Shown here: piece by piece, positions 5,951 to 7,906 of the stretch
Numbering within the stretch: position 1 is the first letter of the stretch
Layout: every line of letters begins with the position of its first letter
DNA from: Candidatus Iainarchaeum sp.
GTDB lineage: Archaea > Iainarchaeota > Iainarchaeia > Iainarchaeales > DTGL01
Assembly (NCBI GenBank): GCA_021161055.1
Contig: JAGHBI010000094.1
Coordinates: 1-7,906 of the forward strand
DNA: 7,906 bases
Reading direction: 5' to 3'
The notes under the pieces: model-generated
What the model saw: only the letters and a program-made list of their open reading frames with translations
What the model was told of the DNA's origin: nothing
Database searches by the model: none
Position numbers and translations under genes: made by a program

Positions 5951-6678
5951 AGCAAACCCTTGTGCTTTGCCACTATTGCACTTAACTGCTTTACAAACTT
6001 GCTTTTCATAAGCGCATCCACGTTGCCTATGCAATCCTCAAAATCATAATCAAACTCTATTGTGCCTAAAAAGTTTATGCCTAATGTTTTAGCACTCTCT
6101 TGCACAGCATTGCTTTTACCAATCCTCATATTTTCTATAATGCCCAGGATTGGAATGTTTAAGGCCTTAAGCATCTTTATAAGTTTTGTTACACTGTCCA
6201 GGGCCAGTTTGGAACCTGTTGCAACTATAAGAAACTCAATCCTTTTCATAAGCCTTATCACATCAAGTGTTGCATCAGCAATACCTGGAGGCATATCGAT
6301 AATCAGGAAATCGAGGTTATGCCACTGAGTTATGGCAAGCAATTCTATTATTGCATTCGAAACATCAATGCCGCGCAAAGCAGCAGGCCTATCTTCAATG
6401 AAATAAACTATCGACATGAACCTTATGCCTGCAACCTCTGCAGGCACTAGACCCTTTTCCTCCTTCGGAAAAACATTCCTTACTCCGAGCATTATGTGGT
6501 CAGCAGGGCTGAAAAAGTCAAGGTCGAGTAGGCCAACCCTGTAATTTGCTTTTGAGAGAAGCAATGCAAGCGAACATGCTACTGAGCTCTTTCCAATGCC
6601 GCCCTTACAGCCAGATACTGCTACAATCCTTTTTATACCTGCAAGCCTTTCATCTATAACACTGAGCCTTGCATCCAT
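5944..6678 (-). CDS. MinD/Mrp-type P-loop ATPase, HypB_AT-like partner of HypA
   Basis: 244 residues. The deviant Walker A motif SGCKGGIGKSS (22-32; signature lysine K25, P-loop K30, S31), the Walker A' LLDLDFFSP (D52, D54) and the switch II/Walker B LIIDMPPG (D128) place it in the SIMIBI MinD/Mrp/NBP35 class. After IENM (181-184) the CxxC cluster-binding motif of Mrp/NBP35 iron-sulphur carriers is absent. There is also no C-terminal amphipathic membrane anchor as in cell-division MinD. It lies 4 bases downstream of hypA. In Thermococcus, an ATPase of this class (HypB_AT, replacing the GTPase HypB) binds HypA and raises its nickel affinity in [NiFe]-hydrogenase maturation; this known pairing, the start (MDARLSVIDERLAGIKRI) and the missing CxxC support the same role. 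A GTGAT motif shortly before ATG 6678 may serve as ribosome-binding site, giving coupling to hypA. A generic MinD-like regulator is the alternative. Confidence 0.82.
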   Translation of the reverse strand: MDARLSVIDERLAGIKRIVAVSGCKGGIGKSSVACSLALLLSKANYRVGLLDLDFFSPADHIMLGVRNVFPKEEKGLVPAEVAGIRFMSIVYFIEDRPAALRGIDVSNAIIELLAITQWHNLDFLIIDMPPGIADATLDVIRLMKRIEFLIVATGSKLALDSVTKLIKMLKALNIPILGIIENMRIGKSNAVQESAKTLGINFLGTIEFDYDFEDCIGNVDALMKSKFVKQLSAIVAKHKGLLR

Positions 6679-6682
6679 AGTA

Positions 6683-7084
6683 TCACAAACTTTTTATTTC
6701 CTTTATCCAGAGCCCTCGACCTTTCACAATCTCGAAATCAGGACTTTTGCATTTCGGGCATCGTATGTATGCATGCGAAACATCAGGAATAAAATGTATT
6801 AATTCGGCATCGCTCGCGTTCAAACCTTTTTTTGTGCGGGAGAAATTCCACTGAAAGCCGCATACGCGGCACTTAAAAACCGCTTCTTCGCGCTCTATTT
6901 TAATCTTTATTTTTCGCATATTCTGCGCTTCAAGGATCTCTTTCAGTGCCAGCTTGAAAACGCTTGCATTTATCTGCTGGAGCTCGCCAAGAACAACAAC
7001 AGCTTCAGCCTCTTTGCAACTATTTCTTGCACAGTAATCTGCAACAGCATTTACGACTGCCTGCGCCAAGGACCACTCATGCAT
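6683..7084 (-). CDS. hypA: HypA, nickel metallochaperone for [NiFe]-hydrogenase maturation
   Basis: 133 residues beginning MHEWSLA, the invariant HypA N-terminus whose M1-H2 (and E3) bind nickel. Any start other than ATG 7084 would destroy the nickel site, so the start is firm. The zinc domain has C72-x2-C75 (KCRVCGF) and C109-x2-C112 (RCPKC). The two pairs are separated by a long 33-residue stretch containing ELIHFIPDVSHAYIRC, as in Thermococcales HypA and unlike the shorter bacterial form. H97 in this stretch resembles the zinc-domain histidine reported to join the nickel site when Thermococcus HypA is bound to its ATPase. It ends KGRGLWIKEIKSL, a typical HypA finish. It is first in the minus-strand operon, followed after 4 bases by the matching ATPase gene. 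The hydrogenase itself is not in this window. Confidence 0.93.
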   Translation of the reverse strand: MHEWSLAQAVVNAVADYCARNSCKEAEAVVVLGELQQINASVFKLALKEILEAQNMRKIKIKIEREEAVFKCRVCGFQWNFSRTKKGLNASDAELIHFIPDVSHAYIRCPKCKSPDFEIVKGRGLWIKEIKSL

Positions 7085-7114
7085 TTTGCATCACAAATGA
7101 GTAAGCTGCAAAGG

Positions 7115-7126
7115 CTTATAAAAAAG
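7115..7126. promoter_or_regulatory. TATA element between hypA and 16S, possibly used in both directions
   Basis: The plus strand reads CTTATAAAAAAG and the minus strand CTTTTTTATAAG; both resemble box A. Read leftward it lies ~33-40 bases from the hypA ATG, placing the transcript start ~10 bases before the gene, next to a GTGAT ribosome-binding-like motif (TTGTGATGCAAA before the ATG). Read rightward it is preceded by a purine-rich BRE-like GCAAAGG (7108-7114) and could be an rRNA promoter with a leader of ~200 bases. The direction cannot be settled from sequence. Confidence 0.5.
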
Positions 7127-7131
7127 AAAGG

Positions 7132-7140
7132 TTTTTAAAT
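7132..7140 (+). promoter_or_regulatory. Alternative TATA candidate for the rRNA operon
   Basis: TTTTTAAAT follows a purine-rich BRE-like GAAAGG. A further A/T block, TTTAAAAA, occurs at about 7210-7217. Either could drive the 16S transcript from within the 7085-7345 spacer. The region is A/T-rich throughout, so each candidate is weak by itself. Confidence 0.25.
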
Positions 7141-7245
7141 GAGTTCCACTGCTATTTATTATAGAACATACCTAAAATTTGCAGAGCCTCAGAGGAGCTT
7201 GTTTTAGATTTAAAAAGCTTTCATAATTTTAAATAATAATGTTCA

Positions 7246-7285
7246 TGCTCAACGCGAATGATGAGCACCCAAGGTTTCTTGGGTG
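7246..7285 (+). other. Two adjoining hairpins in the presumed 16S rRNA leader
   Basis: TGCTCA (7246-7251) pairs with TGAGCA (7262-7267). A second hairpin, CACCCAAG (7266-7273) with CTTGGGTG (7278-7285), has a perfect 8-base-pair stem and a four-base GTTT loop. They overlap by two bases, so they may be alternatives. They lie 60-100 bases before the mature 16S 5' end, within the likely precursor leader. The long processing stem that archaeal 16S normally forms with its 3' flank cannot be examined, since the 3' side is outside the window. Confidence 0.4.
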
Positions 7286-7345
7286 TGAGGAAGCCCAAAA
7301 GCCAGAGGAAAACGGTGCAGCCTAAAAAACATCAAGTTTTCGGCA

Positions 7346-7906
7346 ATTCCAGCTGATCCTGCTGGCGGGCACTGCTATGGGAGTGCGACTAAGACATGCA
7401 AGTCTTAGGGCGCTAGCCATGAAGCGCTCTGGCGGACGGCTCAGTAACACGTGGGTAATCTACCCTGGGGAGGGGTTAATCCCGGGAAACTGGGGCTAAT
7501 GCCCCATAGGCAACAGATGCTGGAATGCGCTGTTGCCGAAAAGCAACTGCATCATGCTGCAGTTTGCGCCCCAGGATGAGCCTGCGGCGGAATAGGTTGT
7601 TGGTGGGGTAACGGCCCACCAAGCCTAAGATCCGTACGGGCCTTGGAAGAGGGAGCCCGGAGAAGGGCACTGAGATAAGGGCCCTAGCTCTACGGAGTGC
7701 AGCAGTCGCGAAACCTCTACAATGCGCGAAAGCGCGATAGGGGTACTCCCAGTGCCAGCTTTGCTGGCTTTTGCCGAGTCTAAAAAGCTCGGCGAATAAG
7801 TGGGGGGTAAGATACGTGCCAGCCGCCGCGGTAACACGTACCCCACGAGTGGTGCCCACTTATATTGAGCCTAAAACGCCCGTAGCCAGCTTGGCAAGTC
7901 ACCTGT
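7346..7906 (+). rRNA. rrs: 16S ribosomal RNA, 5' ~560 bases (3' end outside window)
   Basis: The gene starts near 7346 (ATTCCAGCTGATCCTGCTGG), matching the archaeal 16S 5' end, and continues with ACATGCAAGTC, GGCGGACGGCTCAGTAACACGTGG, GGGAGCCCGGAGA-GGGCACTGAGA, the archaeal V3 signature GTGCAGCAGTCGCGAAA (7697-7713), and the universal 530 region GTGCCAGCCGCCGCGGTAA (7816-7834), then TTGAGCCTAAAACGCCCGTAGCC. The V3 signature and 5' end identify it as archaeal. Helix 1 is CCAGC/GCTGG, where most archaea have CCGGT/GCCGG-type pairs, so the changes are compensatory and the gene looks functional. It is visibly richer in G+C than the protein-coding genes. The exact 5' end is estimated by comparison with other archaea. 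No intron or insertion is seen in the visible part. Confidence 0.96.

Noticed and set aside
5944..6678. Assigning the P-loop ATPase as cell-division MinD or Fe-S carrier Mrp
   Set aside because: No C-terminal membrane-targeting helix and no CxxC motif are present, and it adjoins hypA; a HypB_AT role fits better.
7258..7264. C-box-like ATGATGA in the 16S leader, suggesting a C/D guide RNA
   Set aside because: No D box (CTGA) occurs at a suitable distance before the mature 16S, and no C'/D' pair is seen; the motif also lies within the left hairpin.
7476..7859. Long open frames on the minus strand (7476-7859 and 7625-7846)
   Set aside because: They lie entirely inside the 16S rRNA gene; G+C-rich rRNA commonly leaves antisense frames open, and the translations resemble no protein.
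1..7906. CRISPR arrays, tRNA genes or complete insertion sequences
   Set aside because: No regularly spaced repeats, cloverleaf-type sequence or transposase-like protein was seen on either strand.

Overview
The window comes from an archaeon. It ends in the first ~560 bases of an archaeal-type 16S rRNA gene that carries the archaeal V3 signature (GTGCAGCAGTCGCGAAA) and the universal 530-loop sequence. Other archaeal traits are a UPF0282-type metallo-beta-lactamase-fold gene, a Thermococcales-style HypA paired with a MinD/Mrp-type ATPase, TATA-box promoters and a probable leaderless transcript. The 16S 5' end differs clearly from the common archaeal sequence. With the small, compact gene layout, this suggests a deep or poorly sampled lineage such as a DPANN archaeon. 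That placement is inference; a 16S search would settle it.

Left part, plus strand (1-2552). The C-terminal end of a UPF0282 protein is followed by a short kinase-like gene with no recognisable catalytic-loop aspartate, ending just after the presumed metal-binding region. Next is a 178-base gap (1005-1182) bounded inside by a 10-base direct repeat and an inner 8-base inverted repeat, ending in a good TATA box. That promoter appears to drive a leaderless two-gene unit: an all-helical protein of unknown function, then a PIN-domain nuclease. The PIN gene seems to start at a non-canonical CTG (1887). The first ATG/GTG/TTG start in frame (TTG, 1920) would remove the first catalytic aspartate.

Middle part, minus strand (2575-7084). 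Four genes are packed into one probable operon, in transcription order: hypA, a MinD/Mrp-type ATPase (HypB_AT type), a multi-membrane-span PMT-family glycosyltransferase, and a GH13 subfamily 18 sugar phosphorylase. Gaps are 4 and 5 bases, and the last two genes overlap by 14 bases. The first two would deliver nickel to a [NiFe] hydrogenase that is not in this window. The last two are carbohydrate enzymes with no obvious link to hydrogenase maturation.

Right part (7085-7906). A ~260-base divergent spacer separates hypA from the 16S gene. It holds a TATA-like element that could serve either direction and two short hairpins in the presumed 16S leader. The 16S gene runs off the end of the window.
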